Source: Variovorax sp. HW608 (GTDB lineage Bacteria > Pseudomonadota > Gammaproteobacteria > Burkholderiales > Burkholderiaceae_C). From it: a stretch of DNA of 64,000 nt. A program made the translations under genes and the position numbers. The notes beneath the pieces are model-generated. The model worked only from the letters and a program-made list of their open reading frames with translations, did no database searches and was not told the origin of the DNA. This document shows positions 18,280-26,563 of this stretch, piece after piece. The DNA is taken from positions 4,676,229 to 4,740,228 of the forward strand of contig NZ_LT607803.1 in NCBI RefSeq assembly GCF_900090195.1, in the 5' to 3' direction. Positions within the stretch are counted from its first letter, which is position 1, and each line of letters begins with the position of its first letter.

Positions 18280-18972
18280 ATGCTCACGGTCAGGAACATC
18301 CATCAGTACTACGGCGGCTCGCACATCCTGCGCGACGTCAGCTTCGAAGCACGGCCCGGCAAGGTCACCGTGCTGCTCGGCCGCAACGGCGTCGGCAAGA
18401 CGACCTTGCTCAAGTCCTTGATGGGCCTGGTGCCCATCAAGAGCGGCAGCATCGAGTTCGACGGCGTGCCGATCCACAAGCGCACGCCCTACGAGCGGGC
18501 CCGCGCGGGCATGGGCTTCGTGCCGCAGGGGCGCGAGATCTTCGCGCGGCTCACGGTCGAGGAAAACCTGCGCATGGGCCTGGCCTACAAGTCCGGCAGC
18601 ACGCCGGTGCCGCCGGAGCTGTACGAGCTGTTCCCGGTGCTCAAGCAGATGCTCAATCGCCGGGGCGGCGATCTGTCGGGCGGGCAGCAGCAGCAGCTCG
18701 CGATCGCCCGCGCGCTGGCGCCCAAGCCCAAGCTGCTGATCCTCGACGAGCCCACCGAGGGCATCCAGCCGAGCATCATCAAGGACATCGGCCGCGTGAT
18801 CCGCATGCTGGCCGACCGCGGCGACATGGCGATCGTGCTGTGCGAGCAGTACTACGACTTCGCGCAGGAACTGGCCGACGACTACCTCGTGATGGAGCGC
18901 GGCGAAGTGATCGCGCGCGGGCTCGGCAAGGACATGGAAGCGCAAGGGGTGCGCCAACTCGTCGCGATCTGA
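18280..18972 (+). CDS. urtE: urea ABC transporter ATP-binding protein UrtE
   Basis: 230 residues. LivF-type ATPase: Walker A GRNGVGKTT, signature LSGGQQQQLAIARAL, Walker B LLILDEPTEG. The second ATPase of the urea importer, 11 bp after urtD with an AAGGAAG SD. The stop abuts the convergent anti-sigma gene with no gap. No ureA-G cluster follows, unlike in many relatives. Confidence 0.95.
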   Translation: MLTVRNIHQYYGGSHILRDVSFEARPGKVTVLLGRNGVGKTTLLKSLMGLVPIKSGSIEFDGVPIHKRTPYERARAGMGFVPQGREIFARLTVEENLRMGLAYKSGSTPVPPELYELFPVLKQMLNRRGGDLSGGQQQQLAIARALAPKPKLLILDEPTEGIQPSIIKDIGRVIRMLADRGDMAIVLCEQYYDFAQELADDYLVMERGEVIARGLGKDMEAQGVRQLVAI

Positions 18973-19662
18973 TCAGCTTGCGGGCGGCGGCTGCGCGGCG
19001 CCCATGCGTTCGCGCGCGAGCTTTGCGAAGGTCTGCAGCTCGGCCGCGTTGAGGTCGGACACCGCCCAGGCCTGCATGCCGCCTTCGGTCCAGTGCACCA
19101 TGTTGTAGCCGCGGCGCGCCAGCAACTGCGGCGCGGACGCGGCATCCCGCGAATCCGGCCAGACGAACAGGTTGACGATGTGCTGCCCTGACCGGTAGAC
19201 CAGCGCCGCCACTGCGCGCCCTTCGATGTAGTCGAGCCGGGCGCCGATCAGCGGATGCCCTTCGGCCGCCAGATCGACCACCGGCGGAGAGAAATCGAGC
19301 TTGCCCGCGAACCACGGCTTGACGGTGTGATGGTCCGACGAGGCCACGTCCATCAGATGTCCGGCCATCAGCGAGCGGATGTGGCTGTCGGTGACCGCGT
19401 CGCCGAGCGCATGGCCTGCCGAGCCCAGCAACAGCGCGAACGAGAGCGCCCATGCCGTGGCCGCGCCCCCGCCGAACAGCGCCAGCGCCGGCAGCCAGCG
19501 CGGCCGGGTCTTCGGCCGCGGCGGCGGCACGAACGCCGGCGCGCCGTTCGCGTTCCGCACTCCGGCGCGGATGCGCTCGGCCAGCGCGGGCGACGGCGCG
19601 TGGCGCGTGGCCTCCTGCCGGATCAGCCGGCCGAGATCGTCGTGCGCTTCATTGGGTTGCAT
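18973..19662 (-). CDS. anti-sigma factor, single-pass membrane protein
   Basis: 229 residues. A short cytoplasmic helical part (1-~55: DDLGRLIRQEATRHAPSPALAERIRAG), one membrane helix (about 65-90: WLPALALFGGGAATAWALSF), then a periplasmic domain with an AVSDLNAAELQTF end, an arrangement typical of ECF anti-sigma factors. Its start overlaps the sigma factor stop by 14 bp. It would hold the sigma factor at the membrane until a signal releases it. No HxxxCxxC zinc motif is visible. Convergent and touching urtE. Confidence 0.85.
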   Translation of the reverse strand: MQPNEAHDDLGRLIRQEATRHAPSPALAERIRAGVRNANGAPAFVPPPRPKTRPRWLPALALFGGGAATAWALSFALLLGSAGHALGDAVTDSHIRSLMAGHLMDVASSDHHTVKPWFAGKLDFSPPVVDLAAEGHPLIGARLDYIEGRAVAALVYRSGQHIVNLFVWPDSRDAASAPQLLARRGYNMVHWTEGGMQAWAVSDLNAAELQTFAKLARERMGAAQPPPAS

Positions 19663-20227
19663 CGCGATGGGCTCCTGATTTGTCGGGCGGCGCTTCCTCC
19701 TGGAGCGCATTGCGCAGCAGCGCGCGGGCGCGCGAAAGGCGCGACATCACCGTCCCCACCGGGATGCCGGCGATGCGCGCAATCTCCTCGTACGACATGT
19801 CTTCCATCTCACGAAGGACGATGACCTCGCGGAACGGCGGGGCGAGCGCCTCGATGGCCGCATCGATGCGCCGGCCCAGGGCACGCTGCTCCCAGGCGGC
19901 TGCGGGGTCCCCGCCGTCGCGCTGCGCCGCGCCGATGCCGGGGTCCTCGGTGCCGACATCGCGGAACTCGTCGAACTCGACCTGGTCCGCCAGATGGCGC
20001 GACTGCCGCATCGCGTCGTAGCAGGCGTTGCGCACGATGCCGAACAGCCACGGCCGCGCATCGCCGCCGCGAAGGTCGTCGAAGAAACGGAACGCGCGCA
20101 AGAAAGCCTCCTGCACTGCGTCTTCGGCCTGCTGGTCGTCGCGCAGCAGCCAGCGCGCCAGGTTGTACGCGGCGTGCAGGTGCGGCAGGGCCGCGGTCTC
20201 GAATCGGCGGGTGCGGTCGTTCAACAC
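19649..20227 (-). CDS. ECF-type RNA polymerase sigma factor
   Basis: About 192 residues. Region 2 (YNLARWLLRDDQQAEDAVQEAFLRAF, DARPWLFGIVRN) and region 4 (FREVIVLREMEDMSYEEIARIAGIPVGTVMSRLSRAR) are both clear. The frame runs up to 20302 and an ATG sits at 20239, but a GGAAT-N17-CGTC promoter ends at 20240, so transcripts from it would start after that ATG. I therefore prefer the GTG at 20227 (MLNDRTRRFE). It directs core polymerase to a small regulon including, probably, its own promoter. Co-transcribed with the anti-sigma gene. Confidence 0.88.
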   Translation of the reverse strand: MLNDRTRRFETAALPHLHAAYNLARWLLRDDQQAEDAVQEAFLRAFRFFDDLRGGDARPWLFGIVRNACYDAMRQSRHLADQVEFDEFRDVGTEDPGIGAAQRDGGDPAAAWEQRALGRRIDAAIEALAPPFREVIVLREMEDMSYEEIARIAGIPVGTVMSRLSRARALLRNALQEEAPPDKSGAHRDATQ

Positions 20228-20239
20228 AGTCCCCTGCAT

Positions 20240-20265
20240 GACGCGGCGGGTCGCGGATTTATTCC
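20240..20265 (-). promoter_or_regulatory. candidate autoregulated ECF sigma promoter
   Basis: On the minus strand GGAAT (20265-20261) is followed after exactly 17 nt by CGTC (20243-20240), matching the usual ECF layout GGAAC-N16/17-CGTC. Transcription would begin near 20233, giving a nearly leaderless message for a GTG or TTG start. Confidence 0.5.
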
Positions 20266-20456
20266 CGGGCTGCGGGAACAGGCGGCGCCCGGCGGCCGTC
20301 ATGCACAGGGCGATTCTGTTCCTTCCCGATCCATTCAGGGGCGCCTGACGACGTGATCGTGGCGAAAGGCGGTACGCTCAGGCCACTCCAACAGCCAGAG
20401 CCGCCCGCCATGCCGATCCCTCCCGTCGCCCGTCCGCTGCCATCCGGGAGCCTCGC

Positions 20457-21401
20457 GTGGAGCTGCTGAGCCTGCTGCTGGTGGAGCACGCGGTCGCGGT
20501 GGTGTTCGTTGCCACCTTCCTGGCGCGGGTCGGGCTCCCGGTGCCGGCATCGCCGCTGCTCGTGGTGGCCGGCGCCCTGGCGGCCATCGCGCAGCCGGTG
20601 CTGATGGTGGCGATGGTGGCCGCGTCGTGGCTCGCGAACCTGCTCGGCGACGCCGTCTGGTTCTATACCGGGCGGCTTTATGGCTACCGCTTCATGCGGC
20701 TGCTGTGCAAGATCTCGATCTCGCCCGATTCCTGCGTGCGCCGCAGCGAAACGCTGATCGGCCGCTGGGGCGGGATGTCGCTGGTGCTGGCGAAGTTCGT
20801 GCCCGGCGTCTCGGTGATCGCGCCGCCGATGGCGGGCGCGCTGGGGATGTCGTCGTGGCGCTTCGTGGCCTTCGATACGGCCGCCGCGCTGCTGTGGACC
20901 GGCATCTTCCTCGCGCTGGGCTGGATCTTCCGTGGCCAGATCCAGGCGGTGCTCGATGCCCTGTCGGAGGCGGGCGGCTTCGCGATCGTGGCGATCGTCG
21001 TCGTGCTCGCCGCGATGCTTGCGTGGCGCTTCTGGCGGCGCCGCAACTTCATGCGCCTGACCGGCATGCCGCGCGTGACCGTCGGCGAACTGCTGACCAT
21101 GATGGATGGCGAGCCGCCGCCGATCGTGATCGACGTGCGCGGCGAGGCGGGGGTGCAGGTCGATCCGCGGCGCATTCCCGGTGCGCTGCCGATCGCGCTC
21201 AAGGACATCCAGCAGCGGCGCGTCGAGTTGCCCTTCGAGGGCGCCGATCGCGAGATCGTGCTTTATTGCAGCTGCCCGAACGAGGTCTCGGCCGCGCTGG
21301 GCGCGCAGGCGCTGGCGTCGCGCGGCCTGAAGCGCGCCCGGCCGCTCGCGGGCGGGCTCGAAGCGTGGGTCGAGGCCGGCCACCCGACCCAGACGGCCTG
21401 A
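20457..21401 (+). CDS. DedA-family membrane protein fused to a rhodanese domain
   Basis: 314 residues. Residues 1-~200 are a DedA/VTT-type domain with about five to six helices, including the family pattern FxxRxGxPxP (ARVGLPVPASPLL) and KFVPGVSVIAPPMAG. A C-terminal rhodanese domain (about 205-314) has the catalytic Cys in LYCSCPNEVSA and the DVRGEAG start motif. DedA proteins help flip polyprenyl or phospholipid carriers; rhodanese moves sulfane sulfur. The fusion recurs in proteobacteria, but its purpose is unknown. GTG start, with SD CGGGAG. Confidence 0.9.
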   Translation: MELLSLLLVEHAVAVVFVATFLARVGLPVPASPLLVVAGALAAIAQPVLMVAMVAASWLANLLGDAVWFYTGRLYGYRFMRLLCKISISPDSCVRRSETLIGRWGGMSLVLAKFVPGVSVIAPPMAGALGMSSWRFVAFDTAAALLWTGIFLALGWIFRGQIQAVLDALSEAGGFAIVAIVVVLAAMLAWRFWRRRNFMRLTGMPRVTVGELLTMMDGEPPPIVIDVRGEAGVQVDPRRIPGALPIALKDIQQRRVELPFEGADREIVLYCSCPNEVSAALGAQALASRGLKRARPLAGGLEAWVEAGHPTQTA

Positions 21402-21402
21402 G

Positions 21403-22848
21403 TCACGGGCGCGGCCCCGGCGCCTCGCGGGGCGCCGATCCGAGCGGCGGCGCGATCTCCTCGAGCGGCTTGCGCTCGGCGTCCACCGCCCAGCGCCATG
21501 CGATCGATCCGGCCACGACCACCAGCACCGCGCCGATCGCATAGCCCGCCGCGACCGCGGCCCGGCTGCCGGTCTCGATCAGCGCGCCGAAGAGCGCCGG
21601 TGCGACGAAGCCGCCGGCACCGGTGCCCACCGCATAGAAGATCGAGATCGCGATCGCGCGCATCTCCAGCGGGAAGACCTCGCTCACCGTGAGATAGGCC
21701 GAGCTCGCCGCGGCCGACGCCAGGAAGAACACCGCCGACCAGCAAAGCGCCTGGCTGCGCGCGTCGAGGAGGCCCTGCATGAAGGCCAATCCCGTCAGCC
21801 CGAGCCCGATGCCCGAGCACACGTAGGTCAGCGCGATCATGCGCCGCCGCCCCACGTGGTCGAAGAGCGGGCCGAGGACGAGCGGCCCGAGCACGTTGCC
21901 GAGCGCGAAAGGAAAGATGTAGAGCGCGACCCTGCCTTCGGGCACGCCGTGGAAGCGCGTGAGCACCAGCGCATAGGTGAAGAAGATCGCGTTGTAGAAG
22001 AAGGCCTGCGAGATCATCAGCGCCAGTGCCACCATGCTGCGCTGCGGATAGCGCCGCAGCAGCACGTGCAACACTTCGCGCCAGCCGGGATGCGCGCGCT
22101 CGCCGAAGGCCACGTGGCCAGCCGCAGACGGCAGCGGGCCGTGCTGCGCCGTCACCTGTTCCTCGATGCGGCGCACGATGCCTTCGGCTTCCTCTGCGCG
22201 GCCGTGCGCGATCAGCCAGCGCGGGCTTTCCGGAACGTCGCGCCGCACCAGCAGGATCGCCACCGCCAGCAGCGCGCCCAAGGCGAAGCCGGCGCGCCAG
22301 CCCGCCACCGGACCCAGCACGCGCGGATCGAGCAGCCACAGGCTGACCCCCGCGCCGAGCGCTGCGCCGACCCAGAAGCTGCCGTTGATCGCGAGGTTCA
22401 CGCGTCCGCGCACGCGCGCCGGGATCAGCTCGTCGATCGCCGAGTTGATGGCCGCGTACTCGCCGCCGATGCCCAAGCCGGTCGCGAAGCGGCAGACGGC
22501 AAAGAACGCGAAGCCCGTCGAAAGCGCGGTCGCCAGCGTCGCGACCGCATAGACCGCGAGCGTCAGCAGGAAGAGCCGCTTGCGCCCCAACCGGTCCGCC
22601 AGCCGGCCGAACACCAGCGCGCCGACCACCGCTCCGGCGATGTAGAGCGAGCCGGACCAGCCGACCTGTGTTGCGCTCAGCGCCAGCGTGTCCGGCCGCT
22701 CCAGCACGCCGCCGAGCGAGCCGACCAGCGTGACCTCCAGCCCGTCGAGCACCCAGGCCACGCCGAGCGCGATGACGACGCGCCAGTGCCAGCGCGACCA
22801 GGGCAGGCCATCGAGGCGGGCCGGGATGTCGCTTCGTTCGATGCGCAT
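21403..22848 (-). CDS. MFS transporter (sugar porter/aromatic acid-type)
   Basis: 481 residues with 12 predicted helices and MFS motif A variants GRLADRLGRKRLF (loop 2-3) and GPLFDHVGRRRM (loop 8-9), plus PESPRWLIAHGR at the end of helix 6. This set fits the sugar-porter-like branch, which also carries carboxylates. The start ATG at 22848 (MRIERSDIP) lies 23 bp after the ureD stop; the frame extends into ureD without support. The substrate is not readable. Convergent with the DedA gene, 1 bp gap. Confidence 0.88.
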   Translation of the reverse strand: MRIERSDIPARLDGLPWSRWHWRVVIALGVAWVLDGLEVTLVGSLGGVLERPDTLALSATQVGWSGSLYIAGAVVGALVFGRLADRLGRKRLFLLTLAVYAVATLATALSTGFAFFAVCRFATGLGIGGEYAAINSAIDELIPARVRGRVNLAINGSFWVGAALGAGVSLWLLDPRVLGPVAGWRAGFALGALLAVAILLVRRDVPESPRWLIAHGRAEEAEGIVRRIEEQVTAQHGPLPSAAGHVAFGERAHPGWREVLHVLLRRYPQRSMVALALMISQAFFYNAIFFTYALVLTRFHGVPEGRVALYIFPFALGNVLGPLVLGPLFDHVGRRRMIALTYVCSGIGLGLTGLAFMQGLLDARSQALCWSAVFFLASAAASSAYLTVSEVFPLEMRAIAISIFYAVGTGAGGFVAPALFGALIETGSRAAVAAGYAIGAVLVVVAGSIAWRWAVDAERKPLEEIAPPLGSAPREAPGPRP

Positions 22849-22870
22849 ATCGGCTCCGCCCGGTGCCCGG

Positions 22871-23701
22871 CTACATCGCCCAGATGCGCGGCGGCTGGCC
22901 GGGAAGCTTCCAGAGTTCGCCGCGCCAGGCCATCCAGACCTGGCGCAGCAGCTGCATCGCCGGTTCGACCACCGGCGCGAGCGCGCGCAGCACGATGACC
23001 TCGGCGTGCGGGCTGGTGACGCCCGCGCTTTCCTGCAGCGCATGGCGCTCGATCAGCGAGCGCGCCGCGTCGAGTGCCGCCTCGCGCCGCTCGCGCGCGA
23101 TCGGCGAGCCGGCGACGAAGAAGATCGACGCGATGCAGCGATGCCCCGCGAGGCCGAGCGGACTCTGCAGCAGCCGCAGATCGCTGGCATCTATGCGCCC
23201 GCGCTCCAGCCATACGCCGGGCGCCTCGATGTGCTGCTGCAGCGTGCCGTGTTCGAAGGGCTTGCCGGCGTTGGGCAGCCCGAGCGCGGTCACGTCCCAG
23301 CCGATCAGCTCGGCGCCCGGCGCGACGCGCAGGGTCAGCCGGTTCTCGGCGCGGCAGCCGCTGTAGCAGATGGCTTCGAGCGGCAGCCATTCGAGGCGCG
23401 CACCGGGTTCGAGCGCGAGCTCGGTGCGCTGTCGCGCGAGCTCGCCTTCGGAACGGTAGAAGCGGCTTGCGCCGGGCGTGGTGATCAGCCCGTGACTCCC
23501 CGACGCGGCGCGCACGCGGATATCCAGCGTGTCGCCGCCGACCAGCCCGCCCGGCGGATGGACCAGCACGTTGTGACACACCGCGTCGCCCTCCGGATAG
23601 AGGCTCTGGAGAATGCGCAAGGGGCCGTCATGGCGGAATCGCGCAGTGCTGCGTTGTTGTTCGAGGCGATAGTCGAGGTCGAGTTGCGCGTGCCAGGGCA
23701 T
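22871..23701 (-). CDS. ureD: urease accessory protein UreD
   Basis: 276 residues. UreD/UreH helps load nickel into apo-urease with UreF and UreG. Family features: HNVLVHPPGGLVGGD (about 42-56), TPGASRFYRSEG, and the conserved ending REVWxxWR-like pattern (RQVWMAWRGELWKLP). The gene appears intact. Unusually, no ureA, B, C, E, F or G lies beside it; neighbours are modC upstream and an MFS gene downstream. The urt operon is 4 kb away on the other strand. Confidence 0.92.
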   Translation of the reverse strand: MPWHAQLDLDYRLEQQRSTARFRHDGPLRILQSLYPEGDAVCHNVLVHPPGGLVGGDTLDIRVRAASGSHGLITTPGASRFYRSEGELARQRTELALEPGARLEWLPLEAICYSGCRAENRLTLRVAPGAELIGWDVTALGLPNAGKPFEHGTLQQHIEAPGVWLERGRIDASDLRLLQSPLGLAGHRCIASIFFVAGSPIARERREAALDAARSLIERHALQESAGVTSPHAEVIVLRALAPVVEPAMQLLRQVWMAWRGELWKLPGQPPRIWAM

Positions 23702-23763
23702 GGATCGAGTGTAGGGATTTCGCTGTGCTCAGCAGTGGCAGGCAGGCTGTCGCGGGACCGCCT

Positions 23764-24543
23764 CTAGCCGCCGTGGAGCAGACGGCGCAGCCTGCCGCGT
23801 TCGGGCGTTTCCTCGTGCCGCGCAGGCACGCCGAGCTGCTGCACCATGAGCGGGCGGCTCGTGCCGCCCCGAAGGTCGACCTCGCGTACCACCTGGCCTG
23901 CCTCGTAGACGAAGGCGACGTCGGCCAGGTCGAGCACGTCGTCGATGTCGTGCGTGATCATCAGCACCGGGATGCCCCATTCGCGCTGCATGGCCGCGAG
24001 ATCCTGCCGCACGGCACTGCGCAGCATCGGATTGAGCGCTGCGAAGGGCTCGTCCAGCAGCAGCACCTGCGGGCGGCACGCGAGCGCGCGGGCGAGCGCC
24101 ACGCGCTGCTGCTGTCCACCGGACAGGGTGCGCGGCCGGCTGTCGGCCATGGCGTCGAGATCGAAGCTGCGCAGCAGGGCATCGACCCGCTCCCCGTCCT
24201 CGCGCGATAGGCGCCGCTTGCGCCACGAGGTGAGGCCGAAGGCGACGTTGTCGCGCACCGAGAGGTGCGGAAACAGTGCGTAATTCTGGAACAGGTAGCC
24301 GATGCGCCGCTCGGACGCCGGTATGTCGATGCCCTGCGTGGAATCGAATAGCGTCCGGCCGTCGAGCGTGACATGCCCGCGCGACGGATGCAGCAGCCCG
24401 GCGATGGCCTGGAAGGTCAGCGACTTGCCGGCCCCGGATGGGCCGTAGAGCGCGGCAAAAGGAACGCTCGTGGCGAAGCGCGCCGCGAGATCGAAGCGGC
24501 GCGTTCCATCGGTGACCGTCAGTTGCAGGTCGACGTCGATCAC
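23764..24543 (-). CDS. modC: molybdate ABC transporter ATP-binding protein (short form)
   Basis: 259 residues. ABC ATPase with Walker A GPSGAGKS, signature LSGGQQQRVALARAL and Walker B LLLDEPFAALN. At ~260 residues it lacks the C-terminal TOBE/Mop domain of the usual ~350-residue ModC. The identification rests on its coupling to modB and modA rather than on domain content, so a tungstate role is possible. The GTG start overlaps the modA stop (GTGA). ureD follows 62 bp downstream. Confidence 0.85.
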   Translation of the reverse strand: MIDVDLQLTVTDGTRRFDLAARFATSVPFAALYGPSGAGKSLTFQAIAGLLHPSRGHVTLDGRTLFDSTQGIDIPASERRIGYLFQNYALFPHLSVRDNVAFGLTSWRKRRLSREDGERVDALLRSFDLDAMADSRPRTLSGGQQQRVALARALACRPQVLLLDEPFAALNPMLRSAVRQDLAAMQREWGIPVLMITHDIDDVLDLADVAFVYEAGQVVREVDLRGGTSRPLMVQQLGVPARHEETPERGRLRRLLHGG

Positions 24544-25301
24544 GGCTTGCCGAAGCCGAAGCGCAACAGCACCGCCTGCGACGGCTCGCTCGACAGGAAC
24601 GCGATGAAGTCCTTCGCCAACGCCTTCTCCTTGCTTTCCGCGGTCACGGCGATCGGATAGGACACGGGCGCGTGGCCGGTCGCCGTGAGCACCACGCGCA
24701 CCTTGTCGCCCATGACGGCGGCATCGGTACGGTACACGAAGCCGGCTTCCACTTCACCTCGGCTGACGTAGTCGAGCACCTGGCGCACGCTGTCGGCCTG
24801 CACGAAGCGGGGTTCCAGCGGGGTCCAGAGCCCGGCGGCCTCGAGCGCCTCGCGCGTGTAGCGGCCCACCGGCACGGTCGCGGTCTTGCCGACCGCGATC
24901 TTCTTCACGCCGGGACCGCTGAGGTCCTGCAGGGTCTTGAGGCCGACGCCGCCCTGGGCGGGCTCGATCAGCACGAGGCTGTTGGCGGCGAAGTCCCTGC
25001 GCGTCGCGGCGTCGATCAGCTTCTGGCTCGCGGCGCGGTCCATGGTTTCCTGGTCGGCGCTGGCGAACACGTCCACCGGCGCGCCCTGGCTGATCTGCTG
25101 CAGCAGCACGCCCGAGGCGGCGAAGTTGAAGCGCACGGTCGCGCCCGGCCTGCTTGCCTCGAACCTGGCGCCGATTTCCTTGAAGGCATCCGTCAGGCTC
25201 GCGGCCGCCGACACCGTGAGCTGCTGCGCCATCGCGCCGGCCGGCAGGGCCAGGACGAGAGCGATGGCGGCAAGGCGGCGAGCGAGGCGGGACGTGGGCA
25301 T
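24540..25301 (-). CDS. modA: molybdate ABC transporter substrate-binding protein
   Basis: 253 residues. Signal peptide MPTSRLARRLAAIALVLAL..., cut near AMAQQ. The mature protein begins LTVSAAASLTDAFKEIG, the classic ModA start, and contains the VFASADQETMDRA and VGKTATVPVGRY oxyanion-binding regions. It binds molybdate (or tungstate) in the periplasm. Placed between modB and modC, while most bacteria have modA first. ATG 25301 is chosen for the signal peptide. Confidence 0.93.
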   Translation of the reverse strand: MPTSRLARRLAAIALVLALPAGAMAQQLTVSAAASLTDAFKEIGARFEASRPGATVRFNFAASGVLLQQISQGAPVDVFASADQETMDRAASQKLIDAATRRDFAANSLVLIEPAQGGVGLKTLQDLSGPGVKKIAVGKTATVPVGRYTREALEAAGLWTPLEPRFVQADSVRQVLDYVSRGEVEAGFVYRTDAAVMGDKVRVVLTATGHAPVSYPIAVTAESKEKALAKDFIAFLSSEPSQAVLLRFGFGKP

Positions 25302-25317
25302 GAAGAGGCTCCTGGCG

Positions 25318-25995
25318 TCAGCGAAGCGAGAAGAACCGGTTCGACAGAACCAGCACCGTGATCGAAAGCAGCGAGGTGACGACCACCAGCACCAGCGCGA
25401 GGTCGTCGTTGCCCGCCTGCGCGGCGTCATAGATGGCCATGGACAGGGTCTGCGTCTGCTTGGGGATCGACCCTGCGACCATCAGCGACGCGCCGAACTC
25501 GCCCATGGCGCGTGCGAAGGCGAGCAGCGTTCCTGCGAGGATGCCCGGCCATGCCAGCGGCAGCGTCACGCGCAGGAAGACCGAAAGCGGCGACTGGCGC
25601 AGCGTGCTTGCCGCGGCTTCGAGCGACCGGTCCACATGCTCGAAGGCCGCGCTGGCCGACTTGAGCACCAGCGGCAGCGCCACCACCGCCGAGGCCACCA
25701 CCGCGCCGTGCCAGCTGAAGATGATGGTGTAGTCGAAGTGCTCGCGCAGCCAGCCGCCGAGCGGACTGCGCCGGCCGGCCGCCACCAGGATCGCGTAGCC
25801 GATCACCGTGGGGGGCAGCACCAGCGGCAGCATGAACAGCGATTCGAGCACCAGGGAACCCGGAAACGGCTTGCGCGCGAACACCCAGCCCAGTGCGACG
25901 CCGGCCAGCATCGCGAGCAGCGTCGCAAAGGCCGCGACCTTGACCGAGAGCACCAGCGGTGACCAGTCGATCGAGGAGAGGAGGGTGATCGTCAT
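25318..25995 (-). CDS. modB: molybdate ABC transporter permease
   Basis: 225 residues with about five to six helices and the ABC coupling motif EAASTLRQSPLSVFLRVTLP (about 135-155) followed by GILAGTLLAFARAMGEFGA, which is characteristic of ModB. Start ATG 25995 (MTITLLSSIDW); the frame extends 30 bp upstream. First gene of modB-modA-modC, with the ModE-like gene 167 bp upstream on the same strand. Confidence 0.93.
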   Translation of the reverse strand: MTITLLSSIDWSPLVLSVKVAAFATLLAMLAGVALGWVFARKPFPGSLVLESLFMLPLVLPPTVIGYAILVAAGRRSPLGGWLREHFDYTIIFSWHGAVVASAVVALPLVLKSASAAFEHVDRSLEAAASTLRQSPLSVFLRVTLPLAWPGILAGTLLAFARAMGEFGASLMVAGSIPKQTQTLSMAIYDAAQAGNDDLALVLVVVTSLLSITVLVLSNRFFSLR

Positions 25996-26109
25996 GCACT
26001 TGAGGGAATGACGGCATTGTTGCACATGGCAAAGATGCGGGGTCCGTGAATCCGTTCCCTACAAGCAGGAGAGCGCCAGGGCGGTGTCCTGGATCTTGAG
26101 AAGATCGAC

Positions 26110-26133
26110 CTTCATATACTCGCGGATACAGCG
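26110..26133 (-). promoter_or_regulatory. possible ModE operator upstream of modB
   Basis: On the minus strand, CGCTGTAT-N8-TATATGAAG resembles the ModE site known upstream of E. coli modA (CGTTATAT...ACATAACG) at about 14 of 24 positions. It lies in the modE-modB gap, where an operator is expected. By-eye match only. Confidence 0.4.
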
Positions 26134-26162
26134 ATCGGGCAAGGCACCCGTGGCCGATCACC

Positions 26163-26510
26163 TCAAGGCGCGAGCAGGCGGGTGAGCGCCGTGATGTCCG
26201 ATGCCGCCGCGACACGCGCGGTGCTTTCGATGGCCCGGTAGTGGCGCACGATCTGTTCGCCGACCGGCGTGAGCGCGGTGCCGCCGCCATGCGCGCCGCC
26301 GGTGGCGGTGCTGACCGCGGGCGAGCTGAGCGAGCGGTTCATCTCGTCGATGAGCATCCAGGCGCGCCGGTACGACATGCCGAGCTGGCGGCCGGCAGCG
26401 GAGATGGAGCCTGTTTCCGCGATGGCTTCGAGCAGCGCGATCTTGCCGGGGCCAATGGCGATGCTGTCGTCGCGGTAGATGCGCAGGCGGAACTGCACTT
26501 TGGGTTTCAT
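26163..26510 (-). CDS. ModE-like winged-helix regulator, DNA-binding domain only
   Basis: 115 residues. LysR-type winged helix of the ModE branch: LLEAIAETGSISAAGRQLGMSYRRAWMLIDEMN (about 20-52), with the wing region ending GTALTPVGEQIVRHYR. It lacks the C-terminal tandem Mop/TOBE domains of full ModE (~260 residues), so molybdate sensing in cis is missing. ATG 26510 starts MKPKVQFRLRIYRD, the family N-terminus. It probably controls the mod operon downstream on the same strand. Confidence 0.85.
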   Translation of the reverse strand: MKPKVQFRLRIYRDDSIAIGPGKIALLEAIAETGSISAAGRQLGMSYRRAWMLIDEMNRSLSSPAVSTATGGAHGGGTALTPVGEQIVRHYRAIESTARVAAASDITALTRLLAP

Positions 26511-26563
26511 GGACGCGGAGGTTAGTCGATCCGGCGACGGGCGGCGATCGGCCGGCGCCAAGG

